Assembly: GCA_902554655.1 (NCBI GenBank)
Contig: CACDPE010000002.1
Span: 62,001-126,000, forward strand
Reading direction: 5' to 3'
Length of the DNA stretch: 64,000 nt
Origin: an uncultured Bacteroidota bacterium
GTDB lineage: Bacteria; Bacteroidota; Bacteroidia; Flavobacteriales; Flavobacteriaceae
Part shown: piece after piece, positions 42,427-50,584 of the stretch
Layout of the letters: the number at the start of each line of letters is the position of its first letter
Numbering within the stretch: position 1 is the first letter of the stretch
The notes under the pieces: model-generated
Told to the model about the DNA's origin: nothing
The model's database searches: none
The model's input: only the letters and a program-made list of their open reading frames with translations
Made by a program: the position numbers and the translations under genes

Positions 42427-43295
42427 TTTGCTTTAGGCACTTTTTCCATCTGATTATATATTGCTAAAATTATAATTCCAAATGCAATTCCACTTACTAA
42501 CAAGATAATACTAGTTAGTCCTATTGCACTAAATGATAGCCTTAGTAAAATTGTCGAAATAATAAATCCTGTATTTCTAATTAATTGTGAATATCTCTCG
42601 GTATATTGAAATGAAATTAAAAGAATAAATACATCTACCAATATCAATATTGTAAAGAAATCTATAAAAAATAAATAGTTTAGATTGTCATCAAATGGTT
42701 GATTAGAAAAAACTCCATTATACCAATCAAAAAAACTTATTAAACACAAAGTTGTTAATACAGGAACCAAGATTAAACTTATGATGCGTTTATAATTAAT
42801 GAATCTTTCAAGATTTTTATTAACTGAAAGTTGAGGCAACCTTTCTTTTAATTTTCTAAAAATAAGTATTAAAAAAAATACAAGTAAAATTCCAGACAAA
42901 TCATAGATAAGTTGAACATTATTTTGATTAATAAGCCAATTCCCATCTAAATTGACCTCAGGAATGTCTTTAAAAATCTTTCTTATCAAGATTAATGACA
43001 TTATTTCATATTGTTTGCCAACAGATGTTGTAAATGATCTAGGCAGATAATAAATCAATAAAAATGCTTCATATACTAAAATGAATGAAAATGGTGTATA
43101 TATAGCTGAAATAGGGTTTTGTAATAATGTATCTGAACCAAATGAAAGATTTAGTACACCATTATTGTTTAAAAGTATTAATGTGAGGTGTATTACAAAA
43201 CCTATAGTTGCAAAAAATAAAATAAATTTTTCGAACTTTTTAAGGTTTTTCTCTGAAAAAACCTTCAAAAAAAGTTTTTCAATTTTAGCATTCAT
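42423..43295 (-). CDS. multi-pass membrane protein of unknown function
   Basis: A 290-residue protein with about 7 hydrophobic segments. A soluble, charged N-terminus (residues 1-20) precedes the first helix. No conserved motif was recognised, and no neighbour on the same strand suggests a job. It overlaps the convergent Kazal-like lipoprotein gene by 4 bases. Confidence 0.65.
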   Translation of the reverse strand: MNAKIEKLFLKVFSEKNLKKFEKFILFFATIGFVIHLTLILLNNNGVLNLSFGSDTLLQNPISAIYTPFSFILVYEAFLLIYYLPRSFTTSVGKQYEIMSLILIRKIFKDIPEVNLDGNWLINQNNVQLIYDLSGILLVFFLILIFRKLKERLPQLSVNKNLERFINYKRIISLILVPVLTTLCLISFFDWYNGVFSNQPFDDNLNYLFFIDFFTILILVDVFILLISFQYTERYSQLIRNTGFIISTILLRLSFSAIGLTSIILLVSGIAFGIIILAIYNQMEKVPKAN

Positions 43296-43425
43296 TCAGC
43301 TAATTTCAATAACAAACGACCAAAAAACATTCCAAATTCATTTTGTTTAGTTTTTTTTTTATATAATTACTGTAAAATAACAACTACTAACTAGCGTTTT
43401 ATTTATGAAAATTAAGTTTTAAAAT

Positions 43426-43599
43426 ATGTTTAAAAATTTTAAAAAATCTACAGTATTATTATTATCAGCAGCTTTTATTTCATTTTTATTATCTGTAACC
43501 CTATGGTTCTCAGGATTTAAAGATGAAGGAATGTATGTTGGGTTGTGGGTTCCCTCAATTTTAGCTTTCGGTTCATTTATAAAACAAAATTACAAGTAA
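43426..43599 (+). CDS. small two-helix membrane protein
   Basis: A 57-residue protein with two hydrophobic segments and the phrase YVGLWVPSILAFGSFI near its end, which I recall from a small conserved protein found in many Flavobacteriaceae. Its N-terminus is basic (FKNFKKST). The next small gene starts 3 bases after its stop, so the two form a pair. The function is unknown. Confidence 0.6.
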   Translation: MFKNFKKSTVLLLSAAFISFLLSVTLWFSGFKDEGMYVGLWVPSILAFGSFIKQNYK

Positions 43600-43602
43600 G
43601 AC

Positions 43603-43770
43603 ATGGAGATCTATTTATTTTTCGTAGGATTTTTAGTTACATGCTTGGTTATAGCTAGTATTTTTTTAATTAATTCAGAAGAAAAGGATAAATACAGCGA
43701 CATTGATAAATCAAATGAAGTAGATTATGACGGTATGGGAAACTATGGTAGGTTCCCGCAAAAAAATTAA
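43603..43770 (+). CDS. small single-pass membrane protein with an acidic tail
   Basis: A 55-residue protein with one N-terminal helix (about residues 3-24) and an acidic soluble tail (EEKDKYSDIDKSNEVDYDGM). It follows the two-helix protein by 3 bases and overlaps the convergent gene at 43767 by 4 bases. Not recognised. Confidence 0.55.
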   Translation: MEIYLFFVGFLVTCLVIASIFLINSEEKDKYSDIDKSNEVDYDGMGNYGRFPQKN

Positions 43771-44114
43771 CTTTTTCTTCTAGCTTCTATAAAGCTTTTA
43801 ATGAAAAAAATTAATGCTATGACAGAGGACATAATCATTGCTGATACTCTACCAATTGCAATATCGTTTCCTCTTTCGATTGCACCATTTAGTGGCATAA
43901 ATAGACCAATCAGACAAATAAAGGTTATTAAGACCGCTATATGAGCAATTATTTTATTCTGATTTTTTACACCATTAGTACATAAAAGTAAAATAACACC
44001 AAAGATTACAGGAATTAATGCAGTTATTGACTTACCGTCACCATCAAAATAACCCCAACTTCCAACAGCTATAAGTATAATTGAATTTAAAAGATTTGCT
44101 TTAGATGAATTCAT
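43767..44114 (-). CDS. small four-helix membrane protein
   Basis: A 115-residue protein with four hydrophobic helices. Polar loop residues (GYFDGDGKS, about residues 21-29, and GAIERGNDIAIGR, about 77-89) look conserved in type. No family name can be given from sequence alone. It lies downstream of the broken steroid-reductase-like gene on the same strand. Confidence 0.6.
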   Translation of the reverse strand: MNSSKANLLNSIILIAVGSWGYFDGDGKSITALIPVIFGVILLLCTNGVKNQNKIIAHIAVLITFICLIGLFMPLNGAIERGNDIAIGRVSAMIMSSVIALIFFIKSFIEARRKS

Positions 44115-44136
44115 ATTTTTCTTTTAAAATTAACAC

Positions 44137-44880
44137 TTATAATATATATGGCAAAACAGCTTTTCTTTTCTTTGGATAATTGTCAAAGTGCTCATTATAC
44201 CATTCATGATGATTTAATGCTCTTGGTACTAAATTAAAAAAAGTCCAAAGTGCAAAACTAAGTGCAGCAAAATTAAATGCAATGAAGAAATAACCTATCC
44301 ATTCGATTATTTCTCCAAAATGATTTGGACATGAAATTAACCTAAACATGCCTCCATTAGGAATTTTGTATCCATCACTATCTTTTCTTAGTGAAATAAG
44401 TTTATTATCAGATTGAATATTAATTAACATTCCAGCTATAAATAAGAATACTCCAATTATAAAAATTGTATTAATATTTATATCGGAATTTAGAAAATAT
44501 CCGACATATATACCGTTCAATAAGCCATTTATACAATTGAACACAAATGCACTAATAGCAATGGATATTGGCATCTTCTTATTCTTAGTTTTAATTCTCA
44601 ACGGAAAAATAATGACTCTATTTAAATAGTGTATAAACCATAAACTGATAAGTAATATTGACTAAGAATTCAATTCATTTTTTCCAAAAACACTAATCAA
44701 TGGCATCAATAGTAATGCAGGAAGTTCCATCCAAAACCACCCCCAAGAATTATTAATCATAAAACCCCAACCATCTGATGAATGTCTTCCATACGGAGCC
44801 CTTACTTTACTTATTATTAAATAAGAAAAAGTCAATAAACCAATTACAATCCACAATAAAATAAACTTATCAATAGACAT
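44137..44880 (-). pseudogene. 3-oxo-5-alpha-steroid 4-dehydrogenase-like membrane protein, interrupted by an in-frame TAG
   Basis: A 248-codon reading frame with a single TAG stop at 44662-44664 (minus strand), after codon 72. The first part (SKVRAPYGRHSSDGWGFMIN, then WFWMELPALLLMP) and the part after the stop (WFIHYLNRVIIFPLRIKTKN, then CPNHFGEIIEWIGYF and the end LVPRALNHHEWYNEHFDNYP) together make a full-length member of the steroid 5-alpha-reductase/DUF1295 family. These are membrane enzymes that reduce double bonds with NADPH. Both halves are in the same frame, so one base change explains the break. It is a fresh nonsense mutation or a sequence error. Confidence 0.8.
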
Positions 44881-45007
44881 AAAGAACTACTTATATTAAT
44901 ATCTAAAGTCAATTTAGAAAAAACTTGGGAACTATGTTTTTAAGTTTTTAAAAATTTATTTTCATAATTAAATAAATTTTAATCAATAGTTTAATTTTAT
45001 AAATGTT

Positions 45008-45793
45008 ATGATACTTAAAAATTACAGAATAAATGCATTTAATTCTGAAAATTTATTTGGTAATCCAGCTTGCGTAATTCCTCTAGAAAGTTGGTTGTCT
45101 GATGATAATCTACTTAAAATTGCCAAAATAAATAATGTCTCTGAAACCGCTTTTTTTATAAAAAAAAAATCAAAATTTCATTTGAGATGGTTTACACCAG
45201 ATATAGAAATGGATTTGTGTGGCCATGCGACTATAGCTGCAGCACATTGTATATATAAACACCTAAATTTTAATTCAAAAAAAATATTTTTTGATTCTAA
45301 CAGTGGCGATTTATCTGTAAATGTCATTAATGATTTATATCAATTAGATTTTCCTAAACGTAAACCAATTGAATCTGATTTGCCTGAAGAAATTTATAAT
45401 TCTTTAAATGTTAAGCCTGAAAAAGTATTAAAATCAAGAGATTATGTTTTGGTTTATAATAATATTGAGGATATAATAAATATTAAAATTGATAGAAAAA
45501 TTTTTGATAAAATAAATATTGATCCAGGAGGTGTAATTTTAACTTCATTAGGAAACGATTGCGATTTTATTTCCAGATATTTTACTCCTCAGTCTACTTA
45601 TTTTGAAGACCCTGTAACAGGATCTTCTCATTGTTCATTAATACCATACTGGAGTTCGGTTCTTAAAAAAAATGAAATGATTGCTAAACAACTTTCAAAG
45701 GAGGGAGGTCAGCTAATATGTAAAAATTTAGATGATAGAGTATTGATTTTGGGTAAGGCTAAAACTTATTCAGTTGAAGAAATTTTTATTTAA
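45008..45793 (+). CDS. PhzF family isomerase
   Basis: A 261-residue enzyme of the PhzF family, two similar alpha/beta halves. The N-terminus has FNSENLFGNPACVIPLESWL; the catalytic Glu region is NNVSETAFFIKK (about residue 42); the motif MDLCGHATIAAAHCI (about 67) is a family mark; and the second half has EDPVTGSSHCSLIPYW (about 205). Members catalyse isomerisation of small acids; the physiological reaction is unknown except in phenazine synthesis, for which no other genes are present here. Confidence 0.92.
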   Translation: MILKNYRINAFNSENLFGNPACVIPLESWLSDDNLLKIAKINNVSETAFFIKKKSKFHLRWFTPDIEMDLCGHATIAAAHCIYKHLNFNSKKIFFDSNSGDLSVNVINDLYQLDFPKRKPIESDLPEEIYNSLNVKPEKVLKSRDYVLVYNNIEDIINIKIDRKIFDKINIDPGGVILTSLGNDCDFISRYFTPQSTYFEDPVTGSSHCSLIPYWSSVLKKNEMIAKQLSKEGGQLICKNLDDRVLILGKAKTYSVEEIFI

Positions 45794-45890
45794 TTTTTAT
45801 AACTCTAAGTTTTTACAAAAATAAATTAACTTTAATAATATAAAATCAATTTTTTGCTAGTTTAAAAATTTAAAATCAAAACATTAAATA

Positions 45891-46325
45891 ATGGATATAA
45901 TAAAAATTATAATATTTACATTATGTATTCTAATAGTATTTTATTCAATAATTAAAAAAAATCGTATTTATTTCAATTACGGTTATCTAATAATTGGACT
46001 ATTAATAATTTTTGATCAAATAAATATTTACATTGACAATTTAGATCCTTTAAACTTAGCAATAGCTTGTCTTTGGTTAATTCAGGTAGTTTTAGTCATT
46101 CCAAATAGATTACCCCCTTTAACTAAAGATGGAAGCGTAGTTGCAAAATCAGCTGTTCCTAAAATAATGATTAGCCTTTCTATAATAAATTTTTTTGGTG
46201 CTTTTTATGCATCGCAAGTAGATTATATTCCTTCAGCTGCAGTTTATGGGCATATGATTTTAGGTCTGCTTCCAATCTTCCCTGCATATTTTTTACTAAC
46301 GGGAAAAATAGAAACCATAGATTAG
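45891..46325 (+). CDS. four-helix membrane protein of unknown function
   Basis: A 144-residue protein with about four or five hydrophobic segments (about 4-20, 27-45, 55-70, 92-110, 118-137). A loop with RLPPLTKDGSVVAKSAVPKI (about 73-92) is the most polar part. No domain was recognised. Its stop abuts that of the convergent EamA transporter gene. Confidence 0.6.
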   Translation: MDIIKIIIFTLCILIVFYSIIKKNRIYFNYGYLIIGLLIIFDQINIYIDNLDPLNLAIACLWLIQVVLVIPNRLPPLTKDGSVVAKSAVPKIMISLSIINFFGAFYASQVDYIPSAAVYGHMILGLLPIFPAYFLLTGKIETID

Positions 46326-47207
46326 TTATTTTTTTGTAGTTAAATATAAACCTGTAAAAATTAACATTGATGCAACTATTATTGTAGCACTTAAAACGTC
46401 AGACTTAGAGTATATAGCATATGCTACACCGATCACTGGTTGTAAATATACAAAAACAGCAACTTCACTTGACTTTAATCTAGTTAACGCATATCCATTT
46501 AAGAAATAAGTCATAAAAGTTGTACAAATAACTACATACAACATTGGCAATATGGCATCATATAATGGTAAATTAGTCCATTCAACGAGTATAAATTGGT
46601 TAATTCCTAATGGAAAATTAAATATTAATCCAATTAAAAAAAGCCATTTGAAAAGAGTTATTAAATCATATTTTTCTGCCATAGGTTTTACAATTATTAA
46701 GTAATACGCATAGCTTATACTATTTATTATAAATAAAAAATTTCCAAGGGGAATATTTCTGCCTATTGAACTGGTCATATCTGCATTGATAATTAATATC
46801 ATTGCTCCTATAAAACCAAGAAAAATTCCAATAATTTTAGATGAATTAATTTTATTCTTAAATATGAAGTAAGATAAAATAACAACAAAAATAGGTGTGA
46901 TAATTATTAATATTGAGCTGTTTATAGGTGTTGAATAGTCTAATCCTGCAATGAAAGTAGCAATGTTTATACCCATTCCAAAAAGACCACATTTGAGAAT
47001 TGTTAATCTATCCTTTTTTTCTATTTGTTTAGAATCAAAGAATAGACTAATAACCCAAAATAAAATGGTTGCACCCAGCACTCTTAATAATACAAATCCA
47101 AGTGAACCTATGTAAATAGGCATTACTGATTTAGCTACAGTATGATTAATTCCATAAATAGTGGTTGCTAAGGTAGCAGCACCAAGAGCGAAAATCTTTC
47201 TTTGCAT
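46326..47207 (-). CDS. EamA/DMT family transporter
   Basis: A 293-residue transporter with ten hydrophobic helices in two homologous EamA repeats: residues about 5-135 (with LGFVLLRVLGATILFW) and about 150-290 (with SEVAVFVYLQPVIGVAYAIY near the end, where the family is best conserved). Such proteins export metabolites such as amino acids or nucleosides; the substrate cannot be told. It lies 7 bases after ribE on the same strand, so it is probably transcribed with it. Confidence 0.9.
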   Translation of the reverse strand: MQRKIFALGAATLATTIYGINHTVAKSVMPIYIGSLGFVLLRVLGATILFWVISLFFDSKQIEKKDRLTILKCGLFGMGINIATFIAGLDYSTPINSSILIIITPIFVVILSYFIFKNKINSSKIIGIFLGFIGAMILIINADMTSSIGRNIPLGNFLFIINSISYAYYLIIVKPMAEKYDLITLFKWLFLIGLIFNFPLGINQFILVEWTNLPLYDAILPMLYVVICTTFMTYFLNGYALTRLKSSEVAVFVYLQPVIGVAYAIYSKSDVLSATIIVASMLIFTGLYLTTKK

Positions 47208-47214
47208 TGTACAA

Positions 47215-47796
47215 TTACTGACTAACTAATTTTGAAATATATTTTCCAACCATATCAAACTCCAAATTAACAGTATCTCCAACCTTTAAGTTTTTAAAAT
47301 TTGTATGATTGTATGTGTAAGGTATTATAGCTACTGAAAATTTATTCGTTTTAGAATTGACCACTGTTAAGCTAATACCATTAACAGAGATAGATCCTTT
47401 TTCAATAGTAATATTTTCAGACTTTTTATATTTAAAAGAAAAATACCAACTTCCTTTTTCTTCCTTTATATCTTCGCAAATAGCTATTTGATCAACATGC
47501 CCTTGAACAAGATGTCCATCAAGTCGATCACCAATTTTCATTGCTCTTTCGAGATTAATTTCATCACCAATTTTCCAATTTTTAATTGAGCTTTTAAGAA
47601 CAGTTTCCTTGATGGCAACTACAGAGTAATTATTTTCAAAAATGTCTACGACAGTTAGACAAATTCCGTTGTGAGAAATGCTTTGATCAATTTTTAACTC
47701 TGAGGTTAGGTCTGATTCAAATGTAAAAATTAGATTATCTCCATCTTTTTTAATCTCTTTTACCAATGCGATATTTTTTATAATTCCAGTAAACAT
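47215..47796 (-). CDS. ribE: riboflavin synthase
   Basis: Riboflavin synthase converts two molecules of 6,7-dimethyl-8-ribityllumazine to riboflavin and a pyrimidinedione. It has 193 residues with two lumazine-binding barrel repeats: the first starts with the invariant MFTGII and includes HNGICLTVVDI (about residue 42); the second has GHVDQI (about 99) and SVNGISLTVVNS (about 137). No FMN riboswitch precedes it; the gap to the divergent pdxA gene is 49 bases. A transporter gene follows 7 bases downstream. Confidence 0.96.
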   Translation of the reverse strand: MFTGIIKNIALVKEIKKDGDNLIFTFESDLTSELKIDQSISHNGICLTVVDIFENNYSVVAIKETVLKSSIKNWKIGDEINLERAMKIGDRLDGHLVQGHVDQIAICEDIKEEKGSWYFSFKYKKSENITIEKGSISVNGISLTVVNSKTNKFSVAIIPYTYNHTNFKNLKVGDTVNLEFDMVGKYISKLVSQ

Positions 47797-47819
47797 TTAT
47801 TTCTATATCTTTAGATGCT

Positions 47820-47827
47820 CAAAAATA
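47820..47827 (-). promoter_or_regulatory. candidate promoter -7 element of ribE
   Basis: Minus-strand TATTTTTG matches TAnnTTTG, 23 bases before the ribE ATG. A TTTG lies upstream, but with 22 bases of spacing instead of about 19. Confidence 0.35.
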
Positions 47828-47845
47828 CATAATATTAAATTAGAC

Positions 47846-48898
47846 ATGTCAAAAACAAAGCCATTAATAGGAATTTCAACTGGTGACCCAAATGGTATTG
47901 GTATTGAGGTTATTCTAAAATGTTACAGCGATAAGAGAATGTATTATTTTGGCATACCAATAATTTTTTCAAATTATAACTTGATTCAAGATCAATTAAA
48001 CCATCTTGATATAGATGTTGATTTAATTAAAATTGACAAGATTGAGAAGGCTAATTCAAAAAAATTAAACGTTTTAGAGATTACAAATGAAACTTTTGAG
48101 ATAAATTATGGTAAAGTAAACAAAGAGGGAGGTGATTATTCAAGAGCATCTTTGACAGAGGCTTCTAGATATTTAAAAGAAAATAAAATAGATGTTTTAG
48201 TTACAGCTCCAATAAATAAAAAAAATATAAAAAACAGTGATTTCAATTATATGGGTCATACAGATTTTTTAAATAAAACTTTTGATGGTGAAGCTATGAT
48301 GTTCATGATTTCAGATGATTTAAAAGTTGCACTTCTAACTGAACATATACCAGTTAGTAATGTGGTTAATCAAATTTCAAAAGAACTTTTATCAAATAAA
48401 CTTTCAGTGATAAAAAAATCTTTAACTGTAGACTTTGGAATCACCAGCCCTAAAATAGCTGTCCTTTCTATTAACCCGCATGCTGGTGATGATGGTATAA
48501 TTGGAGACGAAGATCAAAAATTTTTAATTCCATCACTTAAAGAAATTTCAAATAATGAAAATCTTCTTTTTGGCCCATTCCCAAGTGATAGTTTTTTTGG
48601 CTCAAACCAATACAAATTATATGATGCCATATTAGCAATTTATCATGACCAAGGCCTTATCCCTTTTAAGACTATTTCTTTTGGAAATGGAGTAAATTTT
48701 ACTGCTGGTTTGGACGTGGTAAGAACTTCACCAGACCATGGCACAGGTTATGATATTGCAGGAAAAAACCAAGCAGACCCTTCTTCTTTTAGATCAGCGA
48801 TTTATTCTGCTATAAAAATATTTAAGAATAGGATATCATTCAACAATGACAACTCTAATCCTCTTGAAATTTCCGATTCAAAATCTTTAAAAAAATAA
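47846..48898 (+). CDS. pdxA: 4-hydroxythreonine-4-phosphate dehydrogenase
   Basis: NAD-dependent oxidation of 4-phospho-hydroxythreonine in the DXP-dependent pathway to pyridoxal phosphate. It has 350 residues, typical of the family. The N-terminus has ISTGDPNGIGIEVIL (family: GDPAGIG). Metal and substrate sites are visible at MGHTDFLN (about residue 134), INPHAGDDG (about 210), AIYHDQGLIP (about 270) and RTSPDHGTGYDIAG (about 293), which contain the His ligands of the divalent metal. It diverges from ribE. Confidence 0.96.
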   Translation: MSKTKPLIGISTGDPNGIGIEVILKCYSDKRMYYFGIPIIFSNYNLIQDQLNHLDIDVDLIKIDKIEKANSKKLNVLEITNETFEINYGKVNKEGGDYSRASLTEASRYLKENKIDVLVTAPINKKNIKNSDFNYMGHTDFLNKTFDGEAMMFMISDDLKVALLTEHIPVSNVVNQISKELLSNKLSVIKKSLTVDFGITSPKIAVLSINPHAGDDGIIGDEDQKFLIPSLKEISNNENLLFGPFPSDSFFGSNQYKLYDAILAIYHDQGLIPFKTISFGNGVNFTAGLDVVRTSPDHGTGYDIAGKNQADPSSFRSAIYSAIKIFKNRISFNNDNSNPLEISDSKSLKK

Positions 48899-48943
48899 AT
48901 TACAGTTTTTTAATTTATTATATTCGCAAGCTCAATTAATTTA

Positions 48944-49465
48944 ATGAAGCGAAGCGACAAACATATTCTAAAATTTTCTGGATTGAAAGACGGATTACAT
49001 GAATTTTCTTATTCTATTAAAGAGGACTTCTTCAAAAGCTTTAATTATAATGAATTTAATTCTGGACATTTTAAAATAAAGATTCAGCTAATAAAAAAGC
49101 CAACTATTCTTGAGTTAAAATTTTCAAGTTCTGCAATAATAAATGTTAATTGTTCTATTTCAAACGAACCCTTTGATTACAATTTAGTATCTAATTTAGA
49201 TTTGGTTGTTAATTTTGGTGAATATTTTGACGATTCAAATGACGAGCTTTTAATTCTTCCGTTTGGATCTCACTCAATTGATCTTGATCAATACTTTTAT
49301 GAGATGATAGTGTTATCTGTGCCAATTAAACTGATACATCCTGGTATTGAGGATGGTACACTTAAATCAGAAATTTTAAATAGATTGAAAGAATTTGATA
49401 TTAATAAAGAAAAAAGTGTTAATTTCGACCCTCGTTGGAATAAATTGAATGAATTAAAAAAGTAA
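48944..49465 (+). CDS. DUF177 (YceD-like) protein
   Basis: A 173-residue cytoplasmic protein of the YceD/DUF177 family, almost always found directly before the ribosomal L32 gene, as here. The typical middle and end segments are present (NCSISNEPFDYNLVSNLDLV and DPRWNKLNELKK), but the two cysteine pairs found in many members are reduced to one Cys. The family is involved in 23S rRNA accumulation in plants and E. coli; the exact role is uncertain. rpmF follows after 3 bases. Confidence 0.9.
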   Translation: MKRSDKHILKFSGLKDGLHEFSYSIKEDFFKSFNYNEFNSGHFKIKIQLIKKPTILELKFSSSAIINVNCSISNEPFDYNLVSNLDLVVNFGEYFDDSNDELLILPFGSHSIDLDQYFYEMIVLSVPIKLIHPGIEDGTLKSEILNRLKEFDINKEKSVNFDPRWNKLNELKK

Positions 49466-49468
49466 ATC

Positions 49469-49663
49469 ATGGCACATCCAAAGAGAAAAACATCGAAAAC
49501 TAGAAGAGACAAAAGAAGAACTCATTATAAAGCTTCTGCTTCTCAAATAGCTACAGACAAAACTACTGGTCAGGATCATTTATATCATCGTGCTCATTGG
49601 CATGAAGGTAAACTTTATTATCGTGGTAAAGTATTAATCGATTCTGTAGAAGAAACAGAGTAA
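49469..49663 (+). CDS. rpmF: 50S ribosomal protein L32
   Basis: A 64-residue large-subunit ribosomal protein. The start [20 protein letters not shown] is canonical. The zinc-ribbon cysteines of the zinc-binding L32 form are absent: the region reads [20 protein letters not shown] and the protein has no Cys at all. This is a zinc-independent version, consistent with flavobacterial L32 as I know it. It lies 3 bases after DUF177 and is followed by a terminator. Confidence 0.96.
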   Translation: MAHPKRKTSKTRRDKRRTHYKASASQIATDKTTGQDHLYHRAHWHEGKLYYRGKVLIDSVEETE

Positions 49664-49698
49664 AATCCATAATTTTTTATTCTTTTTTTTAAAATATA

Positions 49699-49720
49699 AG
49701 CCCTTTTTGGGCTTTTTTTT
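49699..49720 (+). terminator. rho-independent terminator after rpmF
   Basis: A stem AGCCC (49699-49703) / GGGCT (49709-49713) with a T5 loop, followed by eight T. It ends the DUF177-rpmF unit. Confidence 0.85.
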
Positions 49721-50080
49721 ATGTTTTTATATTATTATTCACTGTTTTATTACATTTTTTTTCGTTTTAACTAAATATTTACTGTTTATTATAATTTCTA
49801 CTAAAACAAACTCAAATTTCTTCAAAAATAAATATAATAAATGCCTTTTTTTGTCACTTTTAATTAAAAAAAACACTTTTTTTACATTAAAATAATCAAA
49901 AAAAGCATGTTTTTTATCTTTTTTTAATTAAAAAACAACTTAATGTTAGAATTAACGTAGTTTTTATTCTTTTTTTTAAAAATAAAGTGTCTTTTATTGT
50001 TTTTTTTAATTTTTTTATCATTTTTTTTGTGTTTTTTTTAATTTTTTTATCATTTTTGCTCATCTATTTAATTATAAATA
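49721..50080 (+). other. 360-base T-rich leader before accB
   Basis: There is no convincing gene in this stretch; an open frame of 62 codons at 49707-49895 is built of T tracts and looks accidental. The sequence is dominated by T runs of 6-9 bases. Near the end is a 27-base exact direct repeat (copies at 49999-50025 and 50031-50057, period 32 bases) made of T8-AA-T7-ATCA-T5. Phased T tracts of this kind bend DNA and could act as an UP-like or regulatory region of the acetyl-CoA carboxylase operon. The function is inferred. Confidence 0.6.
49999..50057 (+). repeat. tandem T-tract repeat, two exact copies
   Basis: Two exact 27-base copies (49999-50025, 50031-50057), 32 bases apart, just upstream of accB. 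Three turns of the helix per period is close to in-phase, so bending would add up. Confidence 0.7.
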
Positions 50081-50575
50081 ATGAATTTTAAACAAATCCA
50101 ACAATTAATCAAATTTGTAGCTAGAACTGGCGTTAGTGAGGTTAATATTGAGAACAGTAATATTAAAATCAATATTAAGGGTAACACAAACGATTCAGAT
50201 CAAGCTCAAATTGTTCAACAACCTGTTGTTTCACAAATTCAACCTGTCCAAGCCGCAACCGTTGTTCAACCACCTATTACTCAAGAACCACAACAAGTTG
50301 AATCAGTTAAAGCTTCCGAATCTAATGATGATTCTAATTATCACACTATTAAGTCTCCTATTATTGGTACTTTTTATAGAAAACCATCTCCTGATAAAGA
50401 TAATTTTGTTGAGATTGGTGATCAAATTTCTGAAGGACAAACACTTTGTGTCATTGAAGCAATGAAACTTTTTAATGAAATTGAATCAGATATTTCAGGA
50501 AAAATAGTAAAAGTTCTTGTTGATGATGCTACACCTGTTGAATTTGATCAACCGCTTTTTTTAGTTGAGCCTTAA
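50081..50575 (+). CDS. accB: biotin carboxyl carrier protein of acetyl-CoA carboxylase
   Basis: The carrier that holds biotin and shuttles CO2 between biotin carboxylase and the carboxyltransferase in the first step of fatty acid synthesis. It has 164 residues: an N-terminal helical piece (residues 1-35), a flexible linker rich in Gln, Pro and Val (about 45-85), and the biotinyl domain (about 88-164). The biotin-accepting Lys lies in the motif EAMKLFNE (about residue 127). accC follows after 9 bases. A long T-rich leader precedes it. Confidence 0.95.
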   Translation: MNFKQIQQLIKFVARTGVSEVNIENSNIKINIKGNTNDSDQAQIVQQPVVSQIQPVQAATVVQPPITQEPQQVESVKASESNDDSNYHTIKSPIIGTFYRKPSPDKDNFVEIGDQISEGQTLCVIEAMKLFNEIESDISGKIVKVLVDDATPVEFDQPLFLVEP

Positions 50576-50584
50576 TTTTCAATT

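Noticed and set aside
44662-44664. TAG read as pyrrolysine or programmed read-through
   Set aside because: There is no sign of a pyrrolysine system or read-through context, and hundreds of other genes in such genomes use TAG as a normal stop; a nonsense mutation or error is simpler.
47797-47845. FMN riboswitch before ribE
   Set aside because: The gap to the divergent gene is only 49 bases, too short for the aptamer, and it shows no conserved elements.
49707-49895. 62-codon open frame after the rpmF terminator
   Set aside because: It begins inside the terminator's T run and is made largely of Phe/Leu/Ile from T tracts; no protein-like pattern.
50136-50465. 109-codon frame inside accB
   Set aside because: It overlaps the secure accB gene in another frame and is low-complexity Leu-rich.
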